The notes: generated from the letters alone by a model not told the origin. A stretch of DNA of 33,049 nt from Deltaproteobacteria bacterium (GCA_012517775.1 JAAYUJ010000738.1:1-33049), one strand, 5' to 3'; positions 16,180 through 24,398 are shown, numbered from the stretch's first letter. Numbers and translations are program-made.

Positions 16180-16275
16180 AGAACATGAGTGATCTCGTCT
16201 ACTCAATAATTTGAAATATCATATACAGTTAGAGGTGAACGGGCAGCATCCTGGCCTATGACCCGCCAGAACGGA

Positions 16276-16327
16276 CATGTTGCATGCAACGGAAGCGTTG
16301 CATGCCTTCTGTGTCACATGCAACATT
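16276..16327. promoter_or_regulatory. UAS copy C
   Basis: Arms GCATGCAAC (16282-16290) and GTTGCATGC (16297-16305) flank the spacer GGAAGC. A third half-site (CATGCAACAT) follows at 16318-16327. Promoters lie 103 bp to the left of the core and about 123 bp to the right of it (101 bp from the third half-site). Confidence 0.75.
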
Positions 16328-16427
16328 AGTTTCTACACAAGTCCACAAGCATCTACGGATCGCGCATCCTTCAGTGAGTGTCTCTACACATTGGCCACAA
16401 GAAAAACTCGACGCTTCTCAATCCGTC

Positions 16428-16442
16428 GGGCATGGAACTTGC
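16428..16442 (+). promoter_or_regulatory. sigma-54 promoter for the thioredoxin-like gene
   Basis: GGGCATGGAACTTGC has -24 GG and -12 GC with correct spacing. It is preceded by CGACGCTTCTCAATCCG, which recurs with few changes before the promoter at 17710 and, more weakly, at 7735. The leader to the gene is about 115 nt. Confidence 0.75.
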
Positions 16443-16569
16443 CTTCAGGTTATGCAGGATAGGTCGCTCTTCCTTTACCCTGCTCCCCACTGTCGTCCCG
16501 CATTCGAGAAGGGACAACGGCCAAGAGTTCTGATGGAGGGACTCACTTGATTCCCAGGAGGGATGTCAC

Positions 16570-17142
16570 ATGAAGAAACGTTTTCTCACCAGCCTTCAAC
16601 TCCTGATTTGTCTCTTGTGCGCTTTACCGTGCAGTGCCGTTTACGGTTCTCAAGACCAGCCGTTTCTTGCAGGCTCACAGCTTCCCCGGTTCACTCTGCC
16701 GGCGCCGGAATCGCAACAAATATTGAGTTACCTTGGCCTGAAAACGACGGCCCCCTTCACCATCTCCCAGATAGGTGCAACACTTGTCTTTATCGAGGTC
16801 CTGAGCGCCCTGTGCCCTGCCTGCCTCGCGAATACGCCTGTAGTCAACAGGCTCTACCAGGTGATCCAGAAAGAGGCTGCTTTGGCGAGGGACGTGAAGA
16901 TCATTGGGATATGCATCGGAGACTCTAAAACGCAAATCGATGCTTTCAAAAAGAGCTTCAGGGTGCCGTTTCCGTTATTTCCCGACGCGAATCTGGCCAT
17001 TGCCAAAGCCTTGGGAGTGATGGAAACGCCAACCATGATCCCGGCAACGCCCAGTGGCAAGATGCTTTGGGGCCACAGCGGGATGATCCGCGATTTCGAC
17101 GGGTTGCTGAAAGTTCTGAGAGACAACCACAAGAAGCGGTAA
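16570..17142 (+). CDS. exported thioredoxin-fold protein (TlpA/peroxiredoxin-like)
   Basis: 190 aa. A signal peptide (MKKRFLTSLQLLICLLCALP, cleavage near VYGSQ) is followed by the start typical of TlpA/AhpC-like proteins (LAGSQLPRFTLPAPESQ). The redox motif CPAC lies in SALCPACLANTPVVNRLYQV. The later strands KIIGICIGDSKTQIDAFKKS, FPLFPDANLAIAKALGVMET and PTMIPATPSGKML include the cis-Pro (TPTM). It is expected to reduce or oxidise thiols in the periplasm. A strong ribosome site (AGGAGGG) precedes the ATG. It heads the unit behind the sigma-54 promoter at 16428, and the next gene begins directly after its stop. Confidence 0.88.
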   Translation: MKKRFLTSLQLLICLLCALPCSAVYGSQDQPFLAGSQLPRFTLPAPESQQILSYLGLKTTAPFTISQIGATLVFIEVLSALCPACLANTPVVNRLYQVIQKEAALARDVKIIGICIGDSKTQIDAFKKSFRVPFPLFPDANLAIAKALGVMETPTMIPATPSGKMLWGHSGMIRDFDGLLKVLRDNHKKR

Positions 17143-17574
17143 ATGGCGATGACCGAGAACGACAACAAAGTGAACACCCTGATGAGAAGTGCGGTCTTCC
17201 GGGACTTGCCCGGGGAAGCACTGAATGCGATCGCCCGGGCGGTTCACGATCTGGTGGCGCCGCAACATATACTCCTCTGCAGAAAGGGCGATCCTGGAGA
17301 CAGCCTCTACCTCATCAGTTCAGGCAGGGTGAGGATCTTTGGAAGAAATGAAAAAGGAGTGGAGATCGACCTTTCCATCCAGGGGCCAAGCGACACGTTC
17401 GGCGAAATGTCGCTCCTCACGGGCGAATCGATGTATTCCGACGACTCGTGCCCTGCTGGCTCCTCAATCTGGGAGCGTTCATTTTGCCGTGGCTCGAGTT
17501 TGTCTACGGGCTGTTCCTCTCCAGGATTCAAAACCCTGTCTTTCAAAAAAATATCCAATAAATGTTGCATCTGA
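17143..17574 (+). pseudogene. cyclic-nucleotide-binding domain protein, truncated
   Basis: The ATG at 17143 directly follows the TAA of the thioredoxin-like gene. The cNMP-binding fold starts normally (MRSAVFRDLPGEALNAIARA, ILLCRKGDPGDSLYLISSGR, FGEMSLLTGES). After about residue 100, where the phosphate-binding loop should continue with 'R.A.v.A..', the frame becomes Ser/Cys-rich and unlike the family. It ends at 143 aa inside the start of UAS copy D. No HTH or effector domain follows. A shift near 17440 gives TRALLAPQSGSV in another frame, compatible with decay. A short cNMP-only protein might still be made. Confidence 0.7.
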
Positions 17575-17613
17575 CACGAAAGATATGCAACGCTTCTGTA
17601 GCATGCAACATCT
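17563..17613. promoter_or_regulatory. UAS copy D (inverted relative to copies A, C and E)
   Basis: The core ATGCAAC (17584-17590), GCTTCT, GTAGCAT (17597-17603), followed by GCAACAT, is the reverse complement of the other copies with one changed base. The third half-site (ATGTTGCAT) lies on the left at 17562-17570. The sigma-54 promoter is about 100 bp downstream. Confidence 0.7.
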
Positions 17614-17709
17614 CTTCACCTGAAATCCACAATCTCCGATGGTTCTCAGCCTATGATAACCTTCTATACACATTAGCTAAATCCAAAACGCGACGCCTCT
17701 CGATCCGCC

Positions 17710-17724
17710 GGGTATGGAACTTGC
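17710..17724 (+). promoter_or_regulatory. sigma-54 promoter, second copy of the 16428 cassette
   Basis: GGGTATGGAACTTGC differs from the promoter at 16428 by one base, and the flanks are alike (CGACGCCTCTCGATCCGCC before it). About 60 bp downstream, a shared tract ending AAGGGACAAC occurs after both promoters. Transcription would enter the small-membrane-protein genes at 18046 onward. Confidence 0.7.
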
Positions 17725-17852
17725 TCAAAGATGATGGTGCAGGGCTAATTCAGCTCCCATCCTGGTTCTCTACTGTGATCCCGTATTTTCTAAGGGACAA
17801 CAGATGACCGGGCAAATCCGGTCGTGATCAGTTCTGCAATGGACGACAGAAT

Positions 17853-17915
17853 TTGATGTGGGCAACCGGCTTAGGGTGCAATTCATCCCGTGGAGGTGGA
17901 AAAGAGCGATATGCC
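17853..17915 (+). pseudogene. third copy fragment: 3' end of the RNB exoribonuclease gene
   Basis: GATGTGGGCAACCGGCTTAG and GGGTGCAATTCATCC, with GTGGAGGTGGAAAAGAGCGA just after, align with the end of the intact gene near 10297-10350 (codons for DVGSRLRVQLIHTDVEKGY). The rest of 17737-18045 has no gene I can support; the frame 17890-18045 upstream of the membrane protein looks like non-coding sequence left open. Confidence 0.65.
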
Positions 17916-18045
17916 GGGAATGACACTCGAGGACTTTGGCAACATGCTTTGCATGGGCACTGCAATGAATCTGAACGGGGAGATCGGCTGTGTAAAAGAC
18001 AGTAAAAGAGACCAGCCCATCTCAAAAACCAGAGGGGAGGCAAAC

Positions 18046-18195
18046 ATGCTGTGGACCATAGGTGCGATTCTATTGATTTTGTGGCTGCTGGGACTGGTAA
18101 GTGGCTACACGATGGGCGGAGTCATTCACGCCCTGCTCGTCATCGCCATCATCGTGGTGCTGGTCCGGATTATCCAGGGGCGAAGACCCGTGTAG
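18046..18195 (+). CDS. lmo0937-family small membrane protein
   Basis: 49 aa: MLWTIGAILLILWLLGLVSG, YTMGGVIHALLVIAIIVVLV, then RIIQGRRPV. Two hydrophobic helices are joined by a short Gly-rich turn, which is the pattern of the lmo0937 (DUF5670) proteins found widely in stress contexts. The start is set by GAGGGGAGG five bases before the ATG; the track ORF start 17890 is an artefact. It is the first intact gene after the sigma-54 promoter at 17710. Function unknown; inner membrane expected. Confidence 0.82.
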   Translation: MLWTIGAILLILWLLGLVSGYTMGGVIHALLVIAIIVVLVRIIQGRRPV

Positions 18196-18415
18196 CCTTC
18201 TGGACCCATGCCGGAGAAGCTGAGGCATTAGACGGAGGTGAACCTGATTCTTGTCATTCAAGGTCAAAAGCCCCGGTGGCGACCATGAAATGACCCCGTT
18301 CAGCAGGGCACCGGGCGGAGTTTTCCGGCTTGCCCGCATTCTCTGTTGCGGCACTTTTTCCCCGGTGGGCCGCTCGCGCCGGAGGCTCACTGGTTTCTCC
18401 GAAGGAGGAGACGAG

Positions 18416-18637
18416 ATGAGCGCACTCAAGATCTTGGCCATCGTGCTGATTGTAGCCGGTATCGCGGGGCTGCTGTATGGCAAGTTCAGCTACACCAAGG
18501 AAACTCACGACATCAAGCTGGGCCCGCTCGAGATGTCGCTTGCGGAGAAGCAGACGGTCAACGTCCCTGCCTGGGCCGGCGTGGCGGCAATAGTCTGTGG
18601 TGGTGCGCTTCTGCTCTATGGGAGCAAGAAGAGCTAG
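18416..18637 (+). CDS. small two-helix membrane protein of unknown function
   Basis: 73 aa: MSALKILAIVLIVAGIAGLL, then YGKFSYTKETHDIKLGPLEM and PAWAGVAAIVCGGALLLYGS. Two membrane helices flank a conserved-looking exposed segment (SYTKETHDIKLGPLEMSLAEK). I have seen proteins of this layout in many proteobacteria, but they lack a defined role. A strong GAAGGAGGAG ribosome site fixes the start, not the track's 18251. It likely continues the transcript with 18046 and creA. Confidence 0.8.
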   Translation: MSALKILAIVLIVAGIAGLLYGKFSYTKETHDIKLGPLEMSLAEKQTVNVPAWAGVAAIVCGGALLLYGSKKS

Positions 18638-18714
18638 CTCCAGAATTAGAACCGCCTCATCCCCCCAATGACTCCAGAGTTGGGTGAAAGTTCACTCAAA
18701 GAAGGCAAATCACC

Positions 18715-19203
18715 ATGAAGAGGTTCGGAATTATTCTCGGCAGCGGAATCCTTTTGGCTATCGTGCTCTTCGGGTGGTGGGTCTTCAGTCGCCCCGAACG
18801 CGGCGCGACCGGCGAGGTCAGCACGCATTTTCGCTTGCTTGGGCCTAACGACAAGATCGTAATCGACGGTTTCGATGACCCCAAAGTCCAGGGCGTCGCC
18901 TGTCACATCTCCCGTGCGCAAACGGGAGGGATGAAAGGCGAATTTGGCGTGGCGGAGGACACGAGTGACGCCGGCATCGCCTGTCGTCAGGTCGGCCCGA
19001 TCAAGATCATTGGCGAGCTCAAGGACGGCGAGCGCGTCTTTGACGAGCACCGCAGCCTCGTGTTCAAGAGGCTTCAGGTCGTGCGTTTCTTTGACCGCGA
19101 GCGCAATGTGCTGGTTTACGTGGCCTACAGCCACCGGGTTATCGAGGGTAGCCCGAAGAACAGCATCAGTACGGTGCCGATCATGGGGTGGCCGGCACCC
19201 TAG
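18715..19203 (+). CDS. creA: CreA-family protein
   Basis: 162 aa. One N-terminal signal/anchor helix (FGIILGSGILLAIVLFGWWV) is followed by the CreA domain: HFRLLGPNDKIVIDGFDDPK, VQGVACHISRAQTGGMKGEF, AEDTSDAGIACRQVGPIKII, FKRLQVVRFFDRERNVLVYV, IEGSPKNSISTVPIM. All CreA signature blocks, including the two conserved cysteines, are present, so it should be functional and face the periplasm. Its exact role is unknown. A 3'-end copy occurs at 20222-20372, beyond the next gene. Confidence 0.92.
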   Translation: MKRFGIILGSGILLAIVLFGWWVFSRPERGATGEVSTHFRLLGPNDKIVIDGFDDPKVQGVACHISRAQTGGMKGEFGVAEDTSDAGIACRQVGPIKIIGELKDGERVFDEHRSLVFKRLQVVRFFDRERNVLVYVAYSHRVIEGSPKNSISTVPIMGWPAP

Positions 19204-19321
19204 ATTCGTTGCGCGGCCTGAATTGAGCTTTTGAAGAGACTCTTCATCCTCTGCCTTCCCGAAACCGGAGGGTATGAAAGCGGCAATTCAAGGACTTTCT
19301 TCAATGGAAGCGTAGGTCGCC

Positions 19322-20209
19322 ATGAAAACCATCAGCCCGAAAATAGCCGTGAGCGCAGCACTTGTTCTTGTCCTGTGCGGTTGCGCCCAAACCGGTGGTC
19401 AGCAGAATTCGCCTACGGCCACGGGAGTCGTCAATTCCTACCGGGTTGTCTACTCAACCGTTACCGGGTGCGTCCCCCATGACTTTTCGGCCGACTTCGG
19501 GCAAACGGGGGAGGTTGTGGCCTGCCTAGAAAGGAGCCTGGCCGTGAATGAAGGCGCCCGAGGCATAATATTGGCCGAACTGACCCGCCTCTACTTTAGC
19601 CTGGGGGAGGAGACGGCAAAAAAACATGAGCGGCTGGCGTGGTATGAGAAGGGACGCCATCACGCTGAGCTTCTGTGCCGGGAAGAGCCTAAACGGGTGG
19701 AAGGCTACTATTGGCTCGCTCTCAATCTTTGCGGCATCTGTCAGCTTAGCCCGGCGGGGCGGGCACTTTCCATAGTCCCAATGATTGCGGAAAATCTCGA
19801 ACTTGCGCTTGCCATCGATGCATCCTACGATCAGGGTGGGCCGCTTCGCGTCCTTGGCCGCATACGCTGTAAAGCACCGCCCTGGCCCCTGTCGGAAGGC
19901 GATCTCAAACAGTCGTTGAACCTGCTGCGCATTGCAGCCAAAATTGCCCCGGATAACAGCACCAATCACCTTTACCTGGCTGAAACCCTCATCCAGCTTG
20001 GTGAAGCCGAAGAGGCCTGCACGGAGCTGGACCGGGTCCTTGACTCCAAATTCCATGCCTCCTCGCCCAGCGGACTTGAAGAGGACCAGGCGCAGGCAGT
20101 TGCCCTCATGACCAAGTGCAGCCCGACACTCGGGAAAAATGCTCCGGGAAAAGGCAAGAGCTTTGCCAGCGCCATGAAGGACTCTGCGAAACATGGCGTT
20201 GCCAAATGA
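19322..20209 (+). CDS. TatT-like lipoprotein (TRAP transporter T-component family, TPR-type)
   Basis: 295 aa. A lipoprotein signal ends LVLVLCGC with lipidated C21. Helical repeats follow: VACLERSLAVNEGARGIILA, YYWLALNLCGICQLSPAGRA, ENLELALAIDASYDQGGPLR and VLGRIRCKAPPWPLSEGDLK. A TPR-like pair closes the domain (LLRIAAKIAPDNSTNHLYLA, ETLIQLGEAEEACTELDRVL). This matches the TatT (T-component) family, which can associate with TRAP substrate-binding proteins. No TRAP genes are near, so a different partner is possible. It lies between creA and the duplicated creA end. Confidence 0.82.
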   Translation: MKTISPKIAVSAALVLVLCGCAQTGGQQNSPTATGVVNSYRVVYSTVTGCVPHDFSADFGQTGEVVACLERSLAVNEGARGIILAELTRLYFSLGEETAKKHERLAWYEKGRHHAELLCREEPKRVEGYYWLALNLCGICQLSPAGRALSIVPMIAENLELALAIDASYDQGGPLRVLGRIRCKAPPWPLSEGDLKQSLNLLRIAAKIAPDNSTNHLYLAETLIQLGEAEEACTELDRVLDSKFHASSPSGLEEDQAQAVALMTKCSPTLGKNAPGKGKSFASAMKDSAKHGVAK

Positions 20210-20221
20210 TAAATTGAACCG

Positions 20222-20372
20222 AGCCCGGTTCATGAGGCTTCAGGTCGTGCGCTTTTTTGACCGCGAGTGCAATGTGCTGGTCTACGTGGCGGAGAGCGAC
20301 CGGGTGATCGGGGGAAGCCTGGAGAACAGCATCAGCACGGCGCCGAACATGGGGGTGGCCGGCACCATACAT
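20222..20372 (+). pseudogene. duplicated 3' end of creA
   Basis: RLQVVRFFDRECNVLVYVAE and RVIGGSLENSISTAPNMG match the last ~45 residues of CreA at 19070-19200 almost codon for codon. The frame then runs on to a stop at 20429. There is no start and no upstream CreA domain. Just before it the sequence is the TatT stop, so the copy starts cleanly at the FKRLQ region. Confidence 0.85.
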
Positions 20373-20464
20373 TCGAACTGCCCGGCCTGGATGCCGGCGT
20401 GCACTGGCATGGTGGATTTACTTTTATAGAAACGCTGAAGCCGCAATGCTCAGGGGGAACCATC

Positions 20465-22354
20465 ATGAACCTGGAAAGACGATATCCCATCGGTGCCGAG
20501 GTGCAGCCGAACGGGGGCGCCCATTTTCGCGTCTGGGCGCCTCGCCCGAGGAAGGTGGAAGTGGTGCTTGAGGCCGGCCCCGGGGCCCCGGCAACCGTAC
20601 AACTGAAACCGCAGGCGGAAGGATACTTTGCGGGCCTGGTCCCGCAGGCCGCTGAGGGCACGCGCTATCGCTTCCGGCTGGATGACGCCGGGTGCTTTCC
20701 TGACCCGGTGTCGCGGCATCAGCCGGACGGGCCCCACGGAGCGTCCCAGGTGGTGGATCCTTCGCGTTTCGGGTGGAACGACAGCGGGTGGCAGGGCGCC
20801 GGCCTCGGGGGCCAGGTCATTTACGAAATGCACATCGGGACCTTCACGCGAGAAGGGACATGGCAGGCCGCTCAGCGGGAGCTCGCTGAGTTGGCTGACT
20901 TCGGAATCACCCTGCTTGAAGTGATGCCTGTGGCTGATTTTCCCGGCCGCTTCGGGTGGGGCTACGACGGAGTCGGGCAGTTCGCTCCGGTTCGGCTGTA
21001 TGGCGAGCCGGACGATTTCCGCCGTTTCGTGGACGAAGCTCATGGCGCCGGCTTGGGGGTGATTCTCGACGTAGTCTACAACCATTTCGGCCCGGACGGG
21101 AATTACCTGAATGAGTTTTCGCCCGACTATTTCGCGGACAAGTACAAGGACGAGTGGGGACCGACCATCAATTTTGATAGCGCGAAGGCCGGTCCGGTGC
21201 GCGAATTCTTCCTCACCAACGCCGTGTACTGGATCGAGGAGTTCCACATCGACGGACTGCGGCTGGACGCCACGCAGCAGATCTTCGACGCCTCGCCGGA
21301 AAACATCATAGCGGCCATCGGAAAACGCGTGCGGGAAGCGGCGCGCGGGAGGAAGACGATCATCGTGGCGGAAAACGAGCCGCAACTCACGAAGCTGGTG
21401 CGTTCGATCGAGAGCGGTGGCTACGGGCTGGACGCTCTCTGCAATGACGACTTCCATCACAGCGCCATGGTTGCCATGACCGGACGCAACGAAGCCTACT
21501 ACACCGACTACCTGGGCAAGCCGCAGGAGTTCATATCCATGGTGAAGTACGGCTATCTCTACCAGGGACAGCGGTACAAATGGCAGAAGCAGCGCCGCGG
21601 CACACCCGACCTCAGGCTGCCTCCGGCGAAATTCGTAACCTATATCCAGAATCACGATCAAATCGCCAATTCCGGCCGTGGCGAACGGGTGCAGTTCATG
21701 ACCAGCCCCGGACGGTTGAGGGCGATGACCGCGCTCATGCTGCTCGCCCCTGGGACCCCCATGCTCTTTCAAGGGCAGGAGTTCGCATCATCAAGTCCGT
21801 TCTATTATTTTGCGGACTACAAGTCTGATCTAGCCAGGCTGGTGGGGGAAGGGCGAGCGAAGTCCCTGGCGCAGTTCCGCAGTCTGGCCACGAGCGAGAT
21901 GCTGCCATGCCTTGCCGACCCGGCGAATCCATTTACATTCGAGCGGTGCAAGCTTGATTTCAGCGAGCGCGAACGCAACCGGCGATCTTACGATCTGCAC
22001 AGGGACCTGCTGCGTTTGCGCCGCGAAGATCCCGTCTTCAGCGCCCAAACTCCGGGCGGTGTGGATGGGGCCGTGCTCGCCGAAGAGTGCCTGATGCTGC
22101 GCTTTTTCGGCGGGTTGGGCGACGACCGCCTGCTGCTGGTGAACTTCGGACGCGATCTGCACCTGGACCCTGCGCCGGAGCCTCTGCTCGCACCGCCGGA
22201 TGGAATGACATGGCAGACCTTGTGGTCGAGCGAGGATCCCCGGTACGGCGGCAACGGGACGCCCCGTCTCGATTCCAAGGACAACTGGCGCATCCCGGGG
22301 CATGCCGCGGTAGCCATGCATCCAACGAAGAGGGGCAAGAAAAGGAATGGCTGA
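20465..22354 (+). CDS. treZ: malto-oligosyltrehalose trehalohydrolase
   Basis: 629 aa from the ATG at 20465 (AGGGGG upstream); the track start 20267 reads through the creA relic. An N-terminal CBM48-like domain (GGAHFRVWAPRPRKVEVVLE) leads into a GH13 barrel. Its blocks are DVVYNHFGPDGNYL (about 202), GLRLDATQQIFD (nucleophile Asp near 267), IIVAENEPQ (acid Glu near 303) and IQNHDQIANSGRGER. These, including the 'AENEPQ' variant, are typical of TreZ rather than branching enzyme. It releases trehalose from maltooligosyl-trehalose in the cytoplasm. It overlaps the next gene by 8 bp and is the first of four linked genes. Confidence 0.93.
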   Translation: MNLERRYPIGAEVQPNGGAHFRVWAPRPRKVEVVLEAGPGAPATVQLKPQAEGYFAGLVPQAAEGTRYRFRLDDAGCFPDPVSRHQPDGPHGASQVVDPSRFGWNDSGWQGAGLGGQVIYEMHIGTFTREGTWQAAQRELAELADFGITLLEVMPVADFPGRFGWGYDGVGQFAPVRLYGEPDDFRRFVDEAHGAGLGVILDVVYNHFGPDGNYLNEFSPDYFADKYKDEWGPTINFDSAKAGPVREFFLTNAVYWIEEFHIDGLRLDATQQIFDASPENIIAAIGKRVREAARGRKTIIVAENEPQLTKLVRSIESGGYGLDALCNDDFHHSAMVAMTGRNEAYYTDYLGKPQEFISMVKYGYLYQGQRYKWQKQRRGTPDLRLPPAKFVTYIQNHDQIANSGRGERVQFMTSPGRLRAMTALMLLAPGTPMLFQGQEFASSSPFYYFADYKSDLARLVGEGRAKSLAQFRSLATSEMLPCLADPANPFTFERCKLDFSERERNRRSYDLHRDLLRLRREDPVFSAQTPGGVDGAVLAEECLMLRFFGGLGDDRLLLVNFGRDLHLDPAPEPLLAPPDGMTWQTLWSSEDPRYGGNGTPRLDSKDNWRIPGHAAVAMHPTKRGKKRNG

Positions 22355-24377
22355 CCTGATTCGAGTTCTTCGCAAGTGCGAGTTATGCGATCCGGAATCG
22401 GACCCCCACATGATGGAAGAGTGGCTCGTCACCAACGGGCTCGGCGGGTACGCGTCTGGAACCGTGACCGGCGCCATCACCCGTCGCTATCACGGGCTGT
22501 TGATCGCCGCCCTGCCCAATCCGCTGGGCCGCATGATGATGCTGAACGGACTCTCCGAGCGCCTGCGCCTGCCGGACCGCCGCGTGGTGTACACGGGCGC
22601 GGAGGAGCTCGCGGGCATCTCACCGGAGGCGACCCTTGCCCTCAGTGAGTTTCGGCTGGAAGCCGGACTGCCGGTGTGGCGCTACGAGGTGGGTGGGTTC
22701 GTTCTCGAAAAACGCCTTTTTCTTCTGTACCGGCAGAACACCGTGCACGTGACGTATCTTCTGCTCTCCGGGGAAGGCAAGCTGCGGTTAGGGCTCCGGC
22801 CGGCGATGCATTTCCGTTCGCACGATGCGCCCGTCAGCCAGCCGCCTTCGACGTATTATAGGTTATCCGTGCGTGAGGACCAGTTCGAGATCACGGGCGC
22901 TGCGGACCTGCCCGTGCTGCGGCTCATCGTTCACGGTCCGTCGATCGCGTTTACGTTCGACCGCAAGGAAACATCGTTGATTCCCTATCGCACCGAGCGC
23001 GACCGCGGATACGAGTGGCAGGGGTCACTTTGGAGTCCCGGTTACTTCCGTGCTGATCTGGGCGAGGGCGACAGGACGACGCTCGTGGCGTCAACCGAGG
23101 AGTGGGGCACGATTCGCGCGCTGTCACCGGAAGGGGCTTTCCGGGCAGAGCTGGATCGCCGCAAGCTGCTGCTGAACATTGCTCCACCTCAAGCACAGAT
23201 GGGACCGGCCGCGGAACTGGTGCTCGCCGCCGATCAGTTCCTCATCACGCCCGCCGGCCGCGTGGAAGACGCACGTGTGCGGGTCTCCGGCGAGGAGATG
23301 CGGACCGTTATCGCGGGGTACCCCTGGTTCACGGACTGGGGCCGCGACACCATGATCAGTCTGGAGGGACTCACGCTGATGACCGGCCGCAGAGACGAGG
23401 CAGGCCGGATACTGCGGACGTTTGCCCATTACGTGCGCGATGGACTGATCCCCAATATGTTCCCAGAAGGCGAGAAGGACGGCCTCTATCATACCGCCGA
23501 CGCAACGCTTTGGTTTTTCCACGCCGTCCACCGATACGTGCAGATCACCAACGACCGCACGACGCTGAAGCTGCTGCTGCCTAAGCTGGTGGAAATCATC
23601 GAGCATCACCGGAACGGAACGCGGTTCGGCATCGGCATGGACCTCAAGGACGCGCTGCTGCGCCAGGGGCAGCAAGGATATCAGCTCACCTGGATGGACG
23701 CCAAGGTGGGAGACTGGGTGGTGACGCCGCGGCGGGGCAAAGCGGTGGAGATCAACGCCCTCTGGTACAACGCCCTGCGGTTGATGGAGGGGTGGCTGAA
23801 GGAAGCGGACCAGGATGCCCCCATGCGCCGCATGAACGAGACGGCCAATCGTGTGCGAGAGTCTTTCAACCAAAGGTTCTGGTATGAACAGGGGGGCTAT
23901 CTCTACGACGTGGTGGACGCGGAAAACGGCGGCAGCGACGACGCATGCCGTCCGAACCAGATTTTCGCGATCTCGCTCGATCACCCGGTGCTCGACGAAG
24001 CCCGATGGAAACCCGTGATGGACGTGGTGACAAACCGCCTGCTCACGCCCGTTGGGTTGCGTTCTCTCGCGCCCGGACACCCGGATTACAAGGCGAAATA
24101 CTACGGAGACCTGCGCTCTCGCGATGCCTCATATCATCAGGGCACTGTGTGGGCATGGCTGATCGGGCCCTACGTGGATGCGTGGCGAAAGCTGAATCCG
24201 GGCAAGGAGGCGGAGGCCCGGCGATTCCTGGCAGGCTTCACGGCACACCTGGACGAGGCCTGCATCGGTTCGGTCAGCGAGGTCTTCGATGCCGAAGCGC
24301 CATACACGCCGCGCGGTTGCCTGGCACAGGCGTGGAGTGTGGCGGAGGTGCTGCGCTGCTGGGTGAATACGGCATGA
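22347..24377 (+). CDS. glycogen debranching enzyme (amylo-alpha-1,6-glucosidase, GDE type)
   Basis: 676 aa. The N-terminal GDE_N domain begins EEWLVTNGLGGYASGTVTGA and ITRRYHGLLIAALPNPLGRM. The C-terminal (alpha/alpha)6 GDE_C domain has YPWFTDWGRDTMISLEGLTL, MFPEGEKDGLYHTADATLWF and LTWMDAKVGDWVVTPRRGKA. It ends with RDASYHQGTVWAWLIGPYVD. This is the archaeal/bacterial single-activity debranching family (GH133), not the GH13 TreX. It should trim alpha-1,6 branches so that TreY gets linear maltodextrin. Translation is coupled to treZ by the 8-bp overlap. Confidence 0.92.
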   Translation: MADLIRVLRKCELCDPESDPHMMEEWLVTNGLGGYASGTVTGAITRRYHGLLIAALPNPLGRMMMLNGLSERLRLPDRRVVYTGAEELAGISPEATLALSEFRLEAGLPVWRYEVGGFVLEKRLFLLYRQNTVHVTYLLLSGEGKLRLGLRPAMHFRSHDAPVSQPPSTYYRLSVREDQFEITGAADLPVLRLIVHGPSIAFTFDRKETSLIPYRTERDRGYEWQGSLWSPGYFRADLGEGDRTTLVASTEEWGTIRALSPEGAFRAELDRRKLLLNIAPPQAQMGPAAELVLAADQFLITPAGRVEDARVRVSGEEMRTVIAGYPWFTDWGRDTMISLEGLTLMTGRRDEAGRILRTFAHYVRDGLIPNMFPEGEKDGLYHTADATLWFFHAVHRYVQITNDRTTLKLLLPKLVEIIEHHRNGTRFGIGMDLKDALLRQGQQGYQLTWMDAKVGDWVVTPRRGKAVEINALWYNALRLMEGWLKEADQDAPMRRMNETANRVRESFNQRFWYEQGGYLYDVVDAENGGSDDACRPNQIFAISLDHPVLDEARWKPVMDVVTNRLLTPVGLRSLAPGHPDYKAKYYGDLRSRDASYHQGTVWAWLIGPYVDAWRKLNPGKEAEARRFLAGFTAHLDEACIGSVSEVFDAEAPYTPRGCLAQAWSVAEVLRCWVNTA

Positions 24378-24398
24378 TATTGCAGAAAGGAGCCCTAA

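Larger units (their letters stand above)
15939..16569. promoter_or_regulatory. divergent control region between the HTH gene and the thioredoxin-like gene
   Basis: A 631-bp gene-free stretch. It contains a weak minus-strand sigma-54 promoter (16165-16179), UAS copy C (16276-16327) and a good plus-strand sigma-54 promoter (16428-16442). A block near 16091-16108 (CCGCCGCTCACCTATCAG) and a second at 16162-16180 recur at 32330-32413, in the same order and in the same relation to a UAS. Confidence 0.65.

Noticed and set aside
20450-21772. 440-aa minus-strand ORF opposite treZ
   Set aside because: A shadow in GC-rich DNA. treZ has all catalytic motifs, while this frame has none and no ribosome site.
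23124-24080. 318-aa minus-strand ORF opposite the debranching gene
   Set aside because: Antisense shadow in GC-rich sequence with His/Val-rich composition and no family resemblance.
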